A DNA stretch of 64,000 nt from assembly GCF_964204645.1 (NCBI RefSeq), contig NC_134027.1, forward strand, positions 24,974,485 through 25,038,484. Direction: 5' to 3'. Below, in pieces: positions 39,064 to 52,215 of the stretch. Numbering within the stretch: the first letter of the stretch is position 1; each line of letters opens with the position of its first letter. The notes beneath the pieces were generated by a model. It saw only the letters and a program-made list of their open reading frames with translations, did not search any database and had not been told where the DNA came from. Source of the DNA: Tubulanus polymorphus (Eukaryota; Nemertea; Palaeonemertea; Tubulaniformes; Tubulanidae). The position numbers and the translations under genes are program-made.

Positions 39064-40141
39064 TTATTGATGTTTTATCGAAGCCCGCTTTTTGCAGCAA
39101 ACGTTGCTTAAAATATCAATAGCTACTTTTCTAAATCTCTCATTTGTAGCGCAATACACGATAAAGTTTACTGATGAATCAGTGATTGAAAATCCCATCG
39201 CCAGCTGATTCATAATGTTCAGAAAAGAGATGTAACCTAAAAGCATAAAACGTTCGATAAAACCAAAACCTTCACAGAAAATAAACAACAAAACTACTGA
39301 TAAAACCATCCTTAAAACCCTCATTTCCCTTCTAGACGATTCATCAGTTACACCGAGCTCTGAACGTCGAGTAACCCGACGAACGAATATCGCCAAAATA
39401 AGTATAAGATTGATAACAAATAAAAGGCAAATTGGGATCATAACAGTAAGATACAACAATAGATAGATCCCAGAGATTTTGCGCCAATTTTCGAGGGTAG
39501 ACCACGCGGAGTAGTGATAAGACCTACCGATTACCATGATATATGGCCACTCAACAGGGCAATTAATGAATACCAGTTCATGCTCAGGTATGAAGCGAAT
39601 AAAGTGGCCAAAAAGCCAAAAGTGAAATGAACACCATCGCGCATTGTGATATGAACTTCATCGGAATTTTACGAGATTTCAGTGGAAGCAATACGACGAT
39701 TAACCGCTCTAGACTGAGCAGTACAGTGCACCAGTTACGTGTCATCTGAGACACGTAGAAAAACGGCAAGGCGACTGCGATGAAAATCTTACCGAAATTC
39801 CAATCATTCCATCGAAACACCATATCCCCTAAAACGGCGTAAACGTACGCAGTTCTCAGCGGATACAAAATAAATGTAGTCATCATAAACGAAAGATCAG
39901 TTAAAGCCAGAATTTTGATGAGAAAATAATTATCAGATTTAAATCGTTTCAGAACTAACAACGTGAATGCGTTGAATATAAAACCCAGTATTGTCGCCGG
40001 CAGATACCAGCCTAAGTATATTGATATGCAGAATTTGTTGATCCATTGAATTGGTGTAGTTTCTCTAAAAAAACACCAGGTGATGAGTTGAGTTGTTGTC
40101 AATGTAGCAGCACTTGTACTAGTAAAGTTGTTATCAAACAT
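39064..40141 (-). pseudogene. Rhodopsin-like GPCR, cluster copy 1, single frameshift
   Basis: The N-terminal part (down to 39584) covers the N-terminus through TM4 and reads into a stop after a frameshift at about 39605-39625. The C-terminal part (from 39537 down) resumes in another frame with TM5-TM7. Compared with the intact paralogues the break is a loss of two bases, or gain of one, in the stretch that follows TM4, where paralogues read SFCGHFI. The remaining sequence is well conserved, including LTDLSFM in TM2, SLERLIVV at the end of TM3, FCEGFGF in TM6 and SSVNFIVYCATN in TM7. A break this clean with little other decay could be a recent pseudogene, a polymorphism or an assembly error. 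Confidence 0.85.
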
Positions 40142-41488
40142 CTCATAAACTGTAAAACCGGACGCACAGAGCAGACGGAAACACGTTTCAAACAGAAAAC
40201 TCGACGATACTTGAAAATGACACAAAATCGCTCCACTAATCGCGTCAAATTGATGCGATACTCTAGATTATTTTTGTTTCGTGTTTGTGCACGTCTCCGC
40301 GCGCCCGATTTTAGTCTCCGAACGGACAGTTTGATTTGTTCTATTGCGTTGAGACAATGAATACGTGTTAATCCACCGATACGGATACGTAATGTCAAAA
40401 CGACTGAGTCGCGGTTTTGTCAATGCGGTACTGGTTCTATGGTATTATTGAACATACCATGAGCTGCGAACAGCAATCTCTGTACATACAGTTTTGATAC
40501 AAACATTTGCTAAAACGTCCAGTGAAAATAATTATCAAATTAAATTAGGTTTTGTATCTTTTCGCGTTGATTTGATCAAATGAAATTTTGACTATTCAAA
40601 TTTTACCACACGATGTTTCAGGTTTCATTATTTTACTGCATTTATATTCTATGAAAGACTGTGTGTAAATATTTCACTTAGATTCGTGGTATGTATGCGA
40701 AAATAATGTAAATTCATGTTTCCTTATAAAACAAAACTAACATCCATGTATGAGATGAAACTATGTATATTTCATTATTAGCAGTTTAACCTCCGAGAAT
40801 TTGTTTGATAATTTAACATTTCACAAATAAGTATTTTAAAAATCTAAGAAATGTTGCCCATGTTGCATGTGTAGCCTGTATTGAAGGAAACGAAACATCA
40901 TGATCGACAGATCGACACGGATAGACCGACACAATAAACTCAAGATATCGGTGGCCAATAGCATCTACAAAAGATATTTGTACATCTGTCTCTTCTGCAC
41001 TGCCCCGCTTCAAATACAAATATTACGGTTTTTGGGATCTGAAAGTACGTTGAGGTGGAATTGGTCGCGTGGCAGGCCTGTAATATTCTAATCATCATTT
41101 TTAGGTGACCATCAAGCCTCCGTTAGATCGGGCTCAATGCGACACTCAATAACCAAGAGACCACTTTAGAATGTTCAAATGATATTGTTGTATTTTTCTG
41201 CGTGTACCAAGTCAGTACCAAATCAGTTTTTCATAAACGACAATAGGTGACTTTATGTGTTATGTGGTGAAAGCTCTCCGTGGACTTTTCTGTACACGAG
41301 ATTTTTACAATGAAACAGTGACAGCAAGTAGTATATATGCATGAGCTCAATACGGTATTCAAATCGTCAATGTATTGCAACAGCTCGAAAATAAAATGTT
41401 GGACTTCGGACGCCATCGTTTATAAACCGTTCTTGAATTGTTTGCCCATTGCGCCATGGTCTGTTTGTGGATAATCTTATCCTGTGTT

Positions 41489-42573
41489 TTATTGTTTTCG
41501 TCCTATCGAAGCGTTCTGTTTGCAGCATACATTGCCTAAAATATCATGAGCTACTTTCCTGAATTTGCCATTTGTCGCGCAATACACGATAAAGTTTACT
41601 GACGAATCGACGATAGAAAATCTCAATGCTATTTGGTTCATAATGTCAAAAAATTGGATACAACCTAATCTCATTAAACGGTGGATGAAACCAAAACCTT
41701 CGCAAATAATAAACACATAACTACTGATAAGACCATCCTTAAAACCCGTATTTCCGTTCTAGACGATTCGTCGGTTATACCGAGCTCTGAACGTCGAGTA
41801 ACCCGACGAACGAATATCACCAGAATAAGAAAAACATTGATAACAACTATGAGGCAAATTGGAATCATAGCGGTAAGATACATGAAAAAATAAATCTCAG
41901 AAATGTCGAAACGCCATCCATATTGTTCAAACCATCGGGGGTAGTTATAATACTTAACACGTATTGTAATATAAGGCCATTGAACAGGACAGTTCATAAA
42001 TCCAAGTTTATTCTCAGGAATGAAGTGAATAAAATGGCCACAAAAAGTCAAAACTGAAATGGATGCCATCGCGCATTGTGATATGAACTTCTTGGGGATT
42101 TTACGAGATTTCATTGGAAACGATACGACGATTAACCGCTCTAGACTGAGCAGTACAGTGCACCAGTTACGCGTCATCTGAAACATGTAGAAAAACGGCA
42201 AGGCGACTGAGATGAAAATCCAACCAAATTTCCAGTCATTCCAGCGAAACACAATATCTCCTAAAATGGCGTAAATGTACGCAGTTCTCAGGGGATAAAG
42301 AATGAATGTAGCGATCATAAACAAAAGATCGTTTATAGCGAGAATTTTGATGAGAAAATGATTATCAGATTTAAACTGTTTTAGCACCAACAACGTGAAT
42401 GCGTTAAATAGCATACCCAGTATAGACGCCGGTAGATACCAGCCTAAATATGTAAAAACACTGACTTTGTTGATCCATTTGACTGGGAGATGAATTTGAA
42501 TTCTCTGACACAAGCTGGGTTGTTGCGACGTTGTCAATACAGGACTTGTGCTTGTAACGTTTTCATCGAGCAT
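41489..42573 (-). pseudogene. Rhodopsin-like GPCR, cluster copy 2, single frameshift in TM6
   Basis: The sequence runs from MLDENVTSTS through TM5 into TM6, then shifts frame at about 41710, where paralogues read VVLLFIICEG and this copy reads VVMCLLFAK and soon stops. One base is missing relative to the paralogues. The rest of TM6, TM7 and the tail follow in the second frame down to 41489, ending with a stop. Everything outside the break looks like a functional receptor (ERL at the end of TM3, MIPIC in TM5, SSVNFIVYC in TM7). It is either newly broken or a sequencing error in an otherwise intact gene. Confidence 0.85.
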
Positions 42574-42750
42574 CCCACGATCTGTTAGTGACAAAATTAC
42601 AGTCAAACCGTAGTATTCACGACACCTTTCAAAAAAGCGATCCAATTAGCGGTACTGAACGATCACGTTAGCGGTGCACGGTGTTATCGATTCTCATTAA
42701 TTATTACATTTTTTTCTTAGATGCCGGTGAAAATGTAGTCACAGAGCCGC

Positions 42751-42949
<199 letters not shown>

Positions 42950-44088
42950 CAAATCCATATATATATAATCAAATCCATCTACGTTCGTCATTTAGAATTT
43001 CGTCTCGAAGCATTTTCGTCATTCGGTGAAGCGATGAACATATGTAGTGATGTGATTAAGATAATGTTAGAAGGTCAACTTACAGTTCGCTGAAAATCCT
43101 GATAACAAACTATGAAAGCTTATAAGTAAATGCTACTAATATCCAAGGCATTGGAAATCACAGAACCGCAGTCTCAAAAGCCGCAGTCTCTTTAAAGCAA
43201 TTTTCAGCTAACAGAATAGTGAAATCAATTAATGTGGGTCATTTCATAAAACTCATTTGATAAAAGCTTTTAACCCGGCACTTACGCGATGACGGAAGAT
43301 TAGAACTGAATTTTTGGAATTACCTTTTAACTACGCACAATTTGAAAATAATTTAGTGGGTGCCATTCCAAAAGTTCATTCGTTCCGAAAGCATGTAGTC
43401 GTGAATCATTTTGCGTACGAAAGTAATCTTTCTTCGTCGCTGAATAAGAAGTCAATGCAGAAAAACAAAAATTAGTTTCAACAAAGATTTTACTAGCGAA
43501 GGTAGCTTCGATCGATGCACGTTCAATACTTCTATATAAAGAACAAGACAACTAAGTTGAAAGTAAGTTTATTGGCACATTGAAAAAAAAATAAGTGTAT
43601 AATACTTTTAAGAGGCGGTTTCGTCTTTTTTGTTTTGCTTTTTTGTAAAGCTTGAAAATGGATTGATATCTACTGAGAGTTATACGCGGCTCTGAAACAC
43701 AACCGTAGAACTGGGGCGCGGGTGCAGAAAAACGCTGTTAGCTAACCATTGTCTTCGCGCCGCGGCCTCTTATTTCAAGCTGGTTAGCCTAACCACGGAT
43801 AAGTCACTAACCACGGTTAGGCTGACAGGGTTTTCCTGCGCCCGGCCTTGGGGGATTTTTTATTTAATGTAAGTGAAGACGGAAAGTATTATTTTGGAGC
43901 GAGCTGAATATAGATCCTGGAAACTGGTGGCGTTGAGCGTGCGGAACTTCATTTTTTTCTATAATGGCGGTACCTGGCGAGTAAGTGATAGAATTTCTTG
44001 CGTGTCTGGCGACGACTACATGACACCGTTCACGCAGATTAGGTGAAGTGCTACATCAAAAAAAAAAACAGTTGAAATCGTGATTTTT

Positions 44089-45195
44089 CTACAAAGTATC
44101 TGTTATTTTATTTTTTGCAAATTTTCTCGAAGTACGTTTTTTGAAGCAGGCGTCACTTAAAATATCAACGGCTACTTTTCTGAATTTGTCATTTGTCGCG
44201 CAATACACGATAAAATTTACTGACGAATCGACGATAGAAAATCCCAACGCTATTTGTCTCATAGACCCTCCTACAAGCTTCGGAATATATCTTAAAATCA
44301 TTAAACGGTCGATAAAACCGAAACCTTCGCAAATGATAAACAACGAAACTACTGATAAAACCATCCTCAAAACCCTCATTTCCCTTCTAGACGATTCATC
44401 AGTTACACCGAGCTCTGAACGTCGAGTAACCCGACGTAAAAAAGTCGCAGAAATAATAACAGCATTGATGACAACTAAAACACAAATTGGGATCAAGGCA
44501 GTTAAAAACATAAAAAGATAGAATTCGGAGATTTCGTAACGCCATCTTCCTTGGTCGAACCATACGGGATATTGGTATCTTCTAACTCGCCTTGTGATAT
44601 AGGGCCACTGAACAGGGCAGGTCATATATCCGAGGTGATATTCCGGTAAAAAGTGAATGAAATGTCCACAAAAACTGACGAGTGAAATGAACATCATCGC
44701 GCATTGCGATATGAACTTCTTGGGAATTTTACGAGATTTTATCGGAAATAATACGACGATTAACCGCTCTAGACTGAGCAGTACAGTGCACCAGTTACGC
44801 GTCATCTGAAACATGTAGAAAAACGGCAAGGCGACTGAGATGAAAATCCAACCAAAATTCCATTCATTCCAGCGAAATACAATATCTCCTAAAATGGCGT
44901 AAACGTACGCAGTTCTAACTGGAAAAAGAATGAATGTAGCGATCATAAACAAAAGATCGTTGACAGCGAGAATTTTGATGAGAAAATAATTATCAGATTT
45001 AAATCGTTTTAGAACTAACAACGTGAACGCGTTGAATATTATGCCCACAACAGACGCCGGAAGATACCAGCCTAAATACATCAATACGCAGAATTTGTGA
45101 ATCCATCTTACAGGACGAGTTCGAATTCGTTGACACAGGTTGAGTTGCGATGGTGTAAATGCGATGGTTGTGCTAGTAATGTTATAGTCGAACAT
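44089..45195 (-). CDS. Rhodopsin-like (class A) GPCR, cluster copy 3, intact
   Basis: A single-exon receptor of 368 residues if it starts at the MFDYNITSTT methionine, as in its paralogues; an in-frame Met seven codons upstream is also possible. It has seven predicted membrane segments: TM1 GWYLPASVVGIIFNAF, TM2 with NDLLFMIATF, TM3 ending SLERLIVV, TM5 with LIPICVLVV, TM6 with FIICEGFGF and TM7 with DSSVNFIVYC. N-glycosylation sites lie in the short N-terminus. The tail motif CATNxxFRKVA after TM7 is typical of protostome neuropeptide-type receptors such as the FMRFamide-receptor-like group, which is the best family-level guess. The ligand is unknown. Odd points are ERL in place of DRY, CEGF in place of CWxP and NFIVY in place of NPxxY. 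Confidence 0.93.
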   Translation of the reverse strand: MFDYNITSTTIAFTPSQLNLCQRIRTRPVRWIHKFCVLMYLGWYLPASVVGIIFNAFTLLVLKRFKSDNYFLIKILAVNDLLFMIATFILFPVRTAYVYAILGDIVFRWNEWNFGWIFISVALPFFYMFQMTRNWCTVLLSLERLIVVLFPIKSRKIPKKFISQCAMMFISLVSFCGHFIHFLPEYHLGYMTCPVQWPYITRRVRRYQYPVWFDQGRWRYEISEFYLFMFLTALIPICVLVVINAVIISATFLRRVTRRSELGVTDESSRREMRVLRMVLSVVSLFIICEGFGFIDRLMILRYIPKLVGGSMRQIALGFSIVDSSVNFIVYCATNDKFRKVAVDILSDACFKKRTSRKFAKNKITDTL

Positions 45196-46129
45196 CCCGT
45201 AAGCTTTATGAAGCAATCTCTGTAAAAACAGGTCGATTGCTCTTTCAGAACCACGAAAGTCTAGTGAATCAGCTTTTGTATCTTTTCAGTCGTCGTTCTC
45301 GTAGTTTTTATTTGATTAAGTTTGAACCATTCAACACAAAAAACGTTCGATGAAATGCTGCCATATCATTGCACCGAATCTGATTTACTTCATAAAACCT
45401 TTTCACATAAGTTTTCCGGCGACATTTGATGTTCATGTAATTTTATCAAAACTTCGCAGGTAATTCGTCGGTGAATTCTGATTTGAAATGCAATTTGATA
45501 CACGCAAATATGTCCATGTAACCTCTTGCAAACAGAAATAATCGGAAAGGTTTGATAGAGGACCAGTTTTGACGAAAAGATAGTGAACTGATCTTGACTT
45601 TAGCTGAAATAGGGATTGACCCTGTTATTTATTTGGTTGGTAAATTTCGTTCGATTTTTTTTCTAATGCTGGTCTTAGGTGAAAGCAATGCTGCTGCCCG
45701 TAGTATAGCGCCTGTGGTACAACACTAACGATAGCAATAATTTTTCATTCAAAGGTGCTTAACATTGAAAAATTCTCAAAGCTCTTTACAAAATATACAT
45801 ATATCATTTTTTATGATTAGATATATTGCATCAAATAACAGAGACTGAACTGAATAGTGAATTCTACTCGGATAGTAGTCGTCCCTTTCGCAGTGCCGTC
45901 TTGATGTCTACGATGAACAAGTCTGCAAGACGCTGTCATTGGTCGTTTCACTGATCTAAGGCTCGCCGAGACTATTCGGAAGTCGCTAGTGGTAAAGAGT
46001 TAATGTTCTACAGCTGCTTTCTAATAAATGTGATTTTTCCCTCATCATCTAAATACATTCCTCTCCTTAGTCCTTTCCTTTTACGAGCTGATTTTGGGTT
46101 AATTCCATATCTGGTTGTTGTTCTGCATG

Positions 46130-46575
46130 TTCCAATATTCAACTTTATTACCCCGTATCATGATATACGGCCAATGGGCGGAGCATTTCAAAAAGATAAG
46201 ACTATTTGCTCGTATTGATTGAGCTAGATGACCACAAAAACTCAACAGTGAAATGAATATCATCGCGCCTGTTGATAGTGTTCTTTTAGGTATAACTTCT
46301 ACGAGATTTTATCGGAAACATTACTAACCGCTCTAGACTGAGCAGTACAGTGCACCAGTTACGCGTCATCTGAAACAAGTAGAAAAATGGCAAGGCGACT
46401 GAGATGAAAATCCAACCAAAATTCCGGTCGTTCCAGCGAAACACATGATCTCCTAAAACAGCGTAAATGTACGCAGTTCTCAGGGGATAAAGAATAAATG
46501 TAGCGATCATAAACAAAATATCGTTTATAGCAAGAATTTTGATGAGAAAATAGATATCAAATCTAAATCGTTTTA
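46130..46575 (-). pseudogene. GPCR fragment, cluster copy 4 (TM2 to ECL2 only)
   Basis: Homology to the cluster covers TM2, TM3 (SLERL, with two to three residues lost after it), TM4 and part of the second extracellular loop. TM1 is missing upstream, where an (AT)n tract with inverted-repeat flanks abuts. On the other side the loop sequence ends near 46130 and is followed at about 45990-46110 by sequence similar to the 3' flank of copy 5. TM5 to the C-terminus therefore appear to have been deleted. Stops and small indels lie around 46285-46320. This is clearly a decayed relic, closest to copy 5 in the shared loop sequence. Confidence 0.85.
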
Positions 46576-46581
46576 GTATTT

Positions 46582-46765
<184 letters not shown>

Positions 46766-47617
46766 CAACAATTTTGTAAATTCTCTTTTTTGAATCTCAT
46801 TGTGCTCTTTTATACTTTTATATACGGTGGCTGATTCGGGAAACGTCAATATGTTTCATCCTCCACGAAAACGTTCGAAAACAAACTTAATGCGCGCAAA
46901 AACAAAAACTTTTCATCAACGTTTTTTGTGAACTCACAGTACGACAGCCTCTCTTCTGATGATGGATATATTTTCATTTCGTCTTGTTAAAACTACGAAT
47001 TAAAACAATCGAATCGTTCGATTTGAATCGCGAAACGAACATGAATTTGATCGTTAGAAGACTTAGATATTAAAACATGAAGGTAAAGAGACTAAAATCC
47101 GACAAATTAAATGAATTGAAACAGTTTTTGGCCATCGTACTAAAAATGCAGCACGTATAATTTTATATCTGAAAAAAGTGTTGGTTACAATATCATTTTG
47201 AGACGGTCTCGAGGAAAAGCTTTTAAAATTTTCGATAAACAGGTTTTGATGATGTACATTCGATTCAGACTCTCAATTGGTCAGAATTTATTTGTACTTT
47301 TTTTGCATGAAAAAAATATCTTTTTTTTCGACGAAGAGAATCATCGAAAAAATCTTCAAGAAATCGTCGGAGAAATTCAATTTGGTAAATTACCAGTGAC
47401 AAAGAGTTAATGCTCTACAACTTTAAAAAGAATGAAAGCTTTCTCTCGTGTTTTAGGAAGAGTTCTGAGTATTTTCCTTTCACGAGCTGATTTTGGGTTA
47501 AGTGCAGTTTTGGTTGTTGACGACAGCGCTTCATGTGCTGAATATTGAAACGATGAAATATTCGAATTGTATTCGAAGTTTGCAAACTTTATCGAAGTAC
47601 GTTGTTCATTGCTTCGG

Positions 47618-48687
47618 TTATGATTCGAATGGTAACTTCTTTTCTGAACAGATCCCGCTTAAAATTGCGATAGCTATTTTTCTGAATTTTTCATTTGTCG
47701 CGCAATACACGATAAAGTTTACCGACGAATCGATGATAGAAAATCCCAACGCTATTAGACTCAAGCGCGGAATGAAAGGTATATATCCGCTACGACTAAG
47801 GCGGTGAATAAAACCAAAACCTTCGCAAATAATAAACAACAAAACTACCGATAAAACCATCCTTAAAACCCTCATTTCCCTTCTAGACGATTCATCAGTT
47901 ATACCGAGCTCTGAACGTCGAGTAACCCGACGCACAAATATCGCTGAAATAAGAATAACATTGATAACGACTAAAAAGCAAATTGGGATCATGGCAGTAA
48001 GATACATGAACAGAATTCTGTGAGAAACTAGGAAGCGCCATCTATCTAAATGCGAATTCCAGTATTTAGCTGTCTTACCCCGGACAATGATGTACGGCCA
48101 ATGGGCGGGACATTTCAAAAAGATAAGATTATTTGTTGGGATTGATTGAACAAAATGACCACAAAAACTTGACAGTGAAATAAGTATCATCGCACCTGTC
48201 GATAGTGTTCTTTTAGGTAAGTTATGAGATTTGATTGGAAACAATACGACGATTAACCGCTCTAGACTGAGCAGTACAGTGCACCAGTTACGCGTCATCT
48301 GAAACATGTAGAAAAACGGCAAGGCGACTGAGATAAAAATCCAACCAAAATTCCAGTCACTTATGCGAAACACAATATCGCCCAAAACGGCGTAAACGTA
48401 CGCAGTTCTCAGCGGATAAACAATAAATGTAGCGATCATGAACAAAAGATCGTTTATAGCGAGAATTTTGATAAGAAAAAATTATCAGATTTAAATCGTT
48501 TTAGAACTAACAACGTGAATGCGTTGAATATCAAACCCAGCACTGACGCCGGTAGATACCAGCCTAAATACGTAAGAGCGAACAATTTGTTGATCCACAC
48601 AACAGGACGATTTTGCAGTCTTTGACACCGGTTGAGTTGAACTGTAGTCAATGCAAGACTTGCGCTGGTCACGTTTTCATCGAACAT
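47618..48687 (-). pseudogene. Rhodopsin-like GPCR, cluster copy 5, single frameshift in TM2
   Basis: The first frame gives the N-terminus from MFDENVTSAS and TM1, and stops shortly after DNFFLSKFSL. The second frame (from 48445 down) begins within TM2 and runs intact through TM7 to a stop at 47618. The break lies in a T-rich run at about 48475-48482, where one base is missing compared with paralogues that read DNYFLIKIL. A homopolymer is a common place for an assembly error, so this copy may be functional. It has the cluster motifs SLERLIVV, IICEGFGF and SSVNFIVYCATN. Its second extracellular loop diverges from the other copies (IFLKCPAHW), suggesting a different ligand preference. Confidence 0.82.
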
Positions 48688-49084
48688 CCCGCGATCTGCC
48701 GGTTCGAGACGACCGATGATATCCGCGACACCTTTCAAAAACGAATCCGATGATGAAGTGTAGTATGATGGCGATGTCGTTCGCTCGCTGCGTAATTGGT
48801 GTAAGTTAATTGGATTATCGTTTAAATCCCTATAGCGATATCAGTTTATTGGTATATGTAAAGTTTCCCATTTTAATGATTACATTTTTTGTCAAATATC
48901 GTGCTAAATTTAGCAGTAAAGCCACGTATGTACACGCATTAATAAATCACGTCATTTTACGTTAATCAAAATATTATCGTGACAAGATGAATAAATGCGA
49001 TAGAAGTGTTCTTAGTAGTATGTGTTGTGAGGGCCTGGTGTTATTTCATTCTTCTGGAATCGTATTTTCCCATTTTCAATATGA

Positions 49085-50176
49085 TTATATCATAAGTGCT
49101 TTATTATTTGCTCGGTTTATCGAAGCCGTTTGTTTCAGGCAAGCAATATTCAGAACATCGACAGATACTTTTCGGAATTGTTCATTTGTCGCGCAATATA
49201 CGATAAAGTTTACTGACGAATCGACGATGGAAAATCCCAACGCTATTAGTCTCATTGTGTTCAAATATGGTATATAACCAAAATTCATTAAACGATCGAT
49301 GAAACCGAAACCTTCGCAAATAATAAACAACAAAACTACTGATAAAACCATCCTTAAAACCCTCATTTCCCTTCTAGACGATTCGTCAGTCACACCGAGC
49401 TCCGAACGTCGAATAACCAGACGATAGAATGTCACCGAAATAAGCAAAACATTGATAACTACTAAAAAGCAGATTGGAAGCATAATAGTTAGATACATGA
49501 ATAAATATAGACCGGAAATATCGTAACGCCATCTGTATTGGTCAAACCACATTGAGTATCGATAAACCTTAACACGTAACGTAATATATGGCCATCGAAC
49601 AGGGCAATTCATAAATCCAAGATGATATTCAGGCAGGAATTGAATAAAATGACCCATAAAACTAACTAGTAAAACAAACGCCATCGCCCAAACTGATATC
49701 AACTTCTTAGGAAATTTTCGAGATTTTATCGGAAACAATACGACGATTAACCGCTCTAGACTGAGCAGTACAGTGCACCAGTTACGTGTCATCTGAAACA
49801 TGTAGAAAAACGGCATGGCGACTGAGATAAAAATCCAACCAAAATTCCAGTCATTCAATCGAAACACAATATCCCCTAAAACGCCGTAAACGTACGCAGT
49901 TCTCAGTGGATAAAGAATGAACGTAGCGATCATAAACAAAAGATCGTTAAAAGCGAGAATTTTGATTAGAAAATAATTTTCAGATTTAAATCGTTTTAGA
50001 ACTAACAACGTGAATGCGTTGAATATTAAACCCAGTACAGACGCCGGTAGATACCAGCCTAAATACACAATAACACTGAATTTGTTAATCCATTGAACAG
50101 GACGAGTTTGAATCTCCTGACACAAGTTGAGTTGAGATGGTGCAGAAGTTGTACTGGTAATATTATTATCAAACAT
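49085..50176 (-). CDS. Rhodopsin-like (class A) GPCR, cluster copy 6, intact
   Basis: Single-exon receptor of 363 residues with the start at MFDNNITSTT. Approximate landmarks: TM1 37-60, TM2 69-92 (NDLLF at 77-81), TM3 113-138, ERL at 141-143, extracellular loop 2 with a cysteine at 191, TM5 about 226-250, CEGF at 287-290 in TM6 and NFIVY at 323-327 in TM7. The usual cysteine at the top of TM3 is absent, so the loop-2 cysteine may pair with the N-terminal one at 19. Class A receptors couple extracellular ligands to G proteins at the plasma membrane; the family resemblance is to protostome neuropeptide receptors. Both flanks are shared with copy 7. Confidence 0.94.
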   Translation of the reverse strand: MFDNNITSTTSAPSQLNLCQEIQTRPVQWINKFSVIVYLGWYLPASVLGLIFNAFTLLVLKRFKSENYFLIKILAFNDLLFMIATFILYPLRTAYVYGVLGDIVFRLNDWNFGWIFISVAMPFFYMFQMTRNWCTVLLSLERLIVVLFPIKSRKFPKKLISVWAMAFVLLVSFMGHFIQFLPEYHLGFMNCPVRWPYITLRVKVYRYSMWFDQYRWRYDISGLYLFMYLTIMLPICFLVVINVLLISVTFYRLVIRRSELGVTDESSRREMRVLRMVLSVVLLFIICEGFGFIDRLMNFGYIPYLNTMRLIALGFSIVDSSVNFIVYCATNEQFRKVSVDVLNIACLKQTASINRANNKALMI

Positions 50177-50650
50177 CTCCTATGATAGCAGCCACGACCT
50201 CTGTAGATTATTCTTTTGCGTTTCTATTTGCTGAAACATCCAGGGATTCTAAATTCAATCAGGTTTTTGTAGCTTTCCGTTCGTTGCTGTAGATTGCATT
50301 CAACAAAATCTGATCCTATCACAAACCTTAAAACTTGAAACCATCTAATTATACCATTGAATCAATATCAACTGCGCAAACATTTAATCGAATTACTTAC
50401 GCAATATGCGATGGATATTTGTAGCTATATCTATATTCACACTTTAAGACTTTGTATCTGAATATTTAACTTTGAATTCGTGTTAAATGGATGCGAAAAT
50501 TGTAATGCATTCCTTTTTGAATTTCGCATCATCGAATCTTACATGTACATATGCGATGAATTCGTTATCAACGTTTTCTATTCCAGGTTTACTTATAATT
50601 GAATATTTCCCGATACACATACCTCAGTTAGATAAGCATGTGGAATAAAA

Positions 50651-52215
50651 TTCACAAACAAAAACATACAGCGTTTCATTGATGCCTGAATGGTGTATAT
50701 ACATCATACAGATAATATCTAGAATCATCCATCGCTTAAAATTTCATTGGTAATCTTTTTTTCAGATTGTTATTGAATATGTCTTCTAATGCCTAAAAGT
50801 ATGCCAATGATGAAGCATGCCTCTGAATGTGTCAGAAGACTTAAAAAGTGCTTTATTAGATCTGTCTCTCAAACTCCAGTAAAAAGTCGTCGGTTTACAT
50901 CGTATTTTATTCGTAGTAATAAAACGACAAATACTGATTACTAAAAGACAGGATAATCGAGATAAAAATTAAGGGGTTGAATTCTAGCGCGCAGGCGATG
51001 GAATGTTCGATAGAGGTCGCTGATAGTCCGCTCCTTAGTATTCGGTAATTTCCGATGACGTCACTGCGACGGAAAATTGCAGTAGATATATGTTTGCCGG
51101 CATCCGGTGAAAAATTTGCAGCGACATCAAAAAAGAAAAAATCAAAATCCTTTAAGCTTCTTTATATCGAAAAACTCCTAGAAATTACATCGTTAAAAGA
51201 TTAGAAAAGGTGCATCTTTAAATCACTTTGGTTTACAGGAAATCGCATTTGTTTAGACCGGTTTGTAAGGTTGCTGATTTGAACTAAAAAAAAAGAAATC
51301 CATGCGATAAACCACGCAAAATAGCAAAAATGAAGTTCACTCAAGATGGCGGCGTATTCAAACACCCTGAGAGTAGTTGTCAAAATCGTTGCACTCTTCA
51401 TAACATTCAAACCTAGGATCAGGCCATGTGTAAACGTCAATAATCTTACCTTTCATTTGGATGTCGGCATATCTCACAGACGACTGTCTACCCCGTTTGT
51501 GATTATAAAAGGTAGGATACACGTCATCTTCACCCGTCAAGGGATTCGAACCCACTACGCTAAAGCTGTTCCCCGAACCCCTTGACCTCACCAGTCGTTG
51601 GAGTCGTTACTAGCCGACCAGAATCCGGTCGTACCATTCACAGCGCTTGTAACAAACGACTTTGGGCTTCTATTGGTTTTCCCGTTAAATGGACCAATCA
51701 GCGAACGTTTTACTGAACAAGGAAGTATTTCGCAAATCGATATATGACGTCATGCGCAACAGCGCCAGTAATGAAATCACGCTTCGTGAGGCCAGGGGGC
51801 TGGTGGAAGCGAGTTCGGGAGTGATACCGGACCCCTGGCAAGCGAGGATGGATACACGTACACCCAGTACACATGTCCCGGAACCAGTCCATTAATACCC
51901 GCGCTATACGGTTCCTCTTCGCCTGCCTTCTCTACAAGAATTGTCCGAACGATGGTTAAAAGCTGTTATTTGCTGTTGAAAAGATAAATTAATAAGTGAA
52001 TTAATAATGAAGGGTATTGTTAAATATTTAGAAAACTGCAATAAGGATTCAAACCCTATGTGGTATAAATGAAATAGTTTAATAATTTTAGACACGATGT
52101 GCTGTAAAGTAATTCAAGATGGTTAACCGCTATTATCGCTACTATGTATTTGGAGATTCTTATAATCTATAGACTTTTGAAAATTGGTTATTAACTAGAA
52201 AATATTCACAAGTCT
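50651..52215 (-). pseudogene. Broken duplicate of the 3' end of the FN3 gene
   Basis: The segment is homologous over its whole length to 55013-56885, which holds the last two exons and 3' flank of the FN3 gene. The counterpart of exon 7 is recognisable at about 51433-51524 and 51850-51970 but is split by a SINE insertion. The counterpart of the short last exon at about 51233-51275 still reads ATLQTGLNKCDFL and stop in the same frame as the parent. No counterpart of exons 1-6 was found. It lies between receptor copies 6 and 7. Confidence 0.85.
51525..51849 (-). mobile_element. tRNA-derived SINE inserted in the FN3 pseudo-exon
   Basis: The 325-base insert is absent from the parent exon at 56410-56598. 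It is bounded by the direct repeat GGATACACGT (51515-51524 and 51850-51859). A promoter B-box-like sequence GGGATTCGAACCC lies at about 51540-51552 in minus orientation, consistent with a tRNA-derived SINE. Confidence 0.75.
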
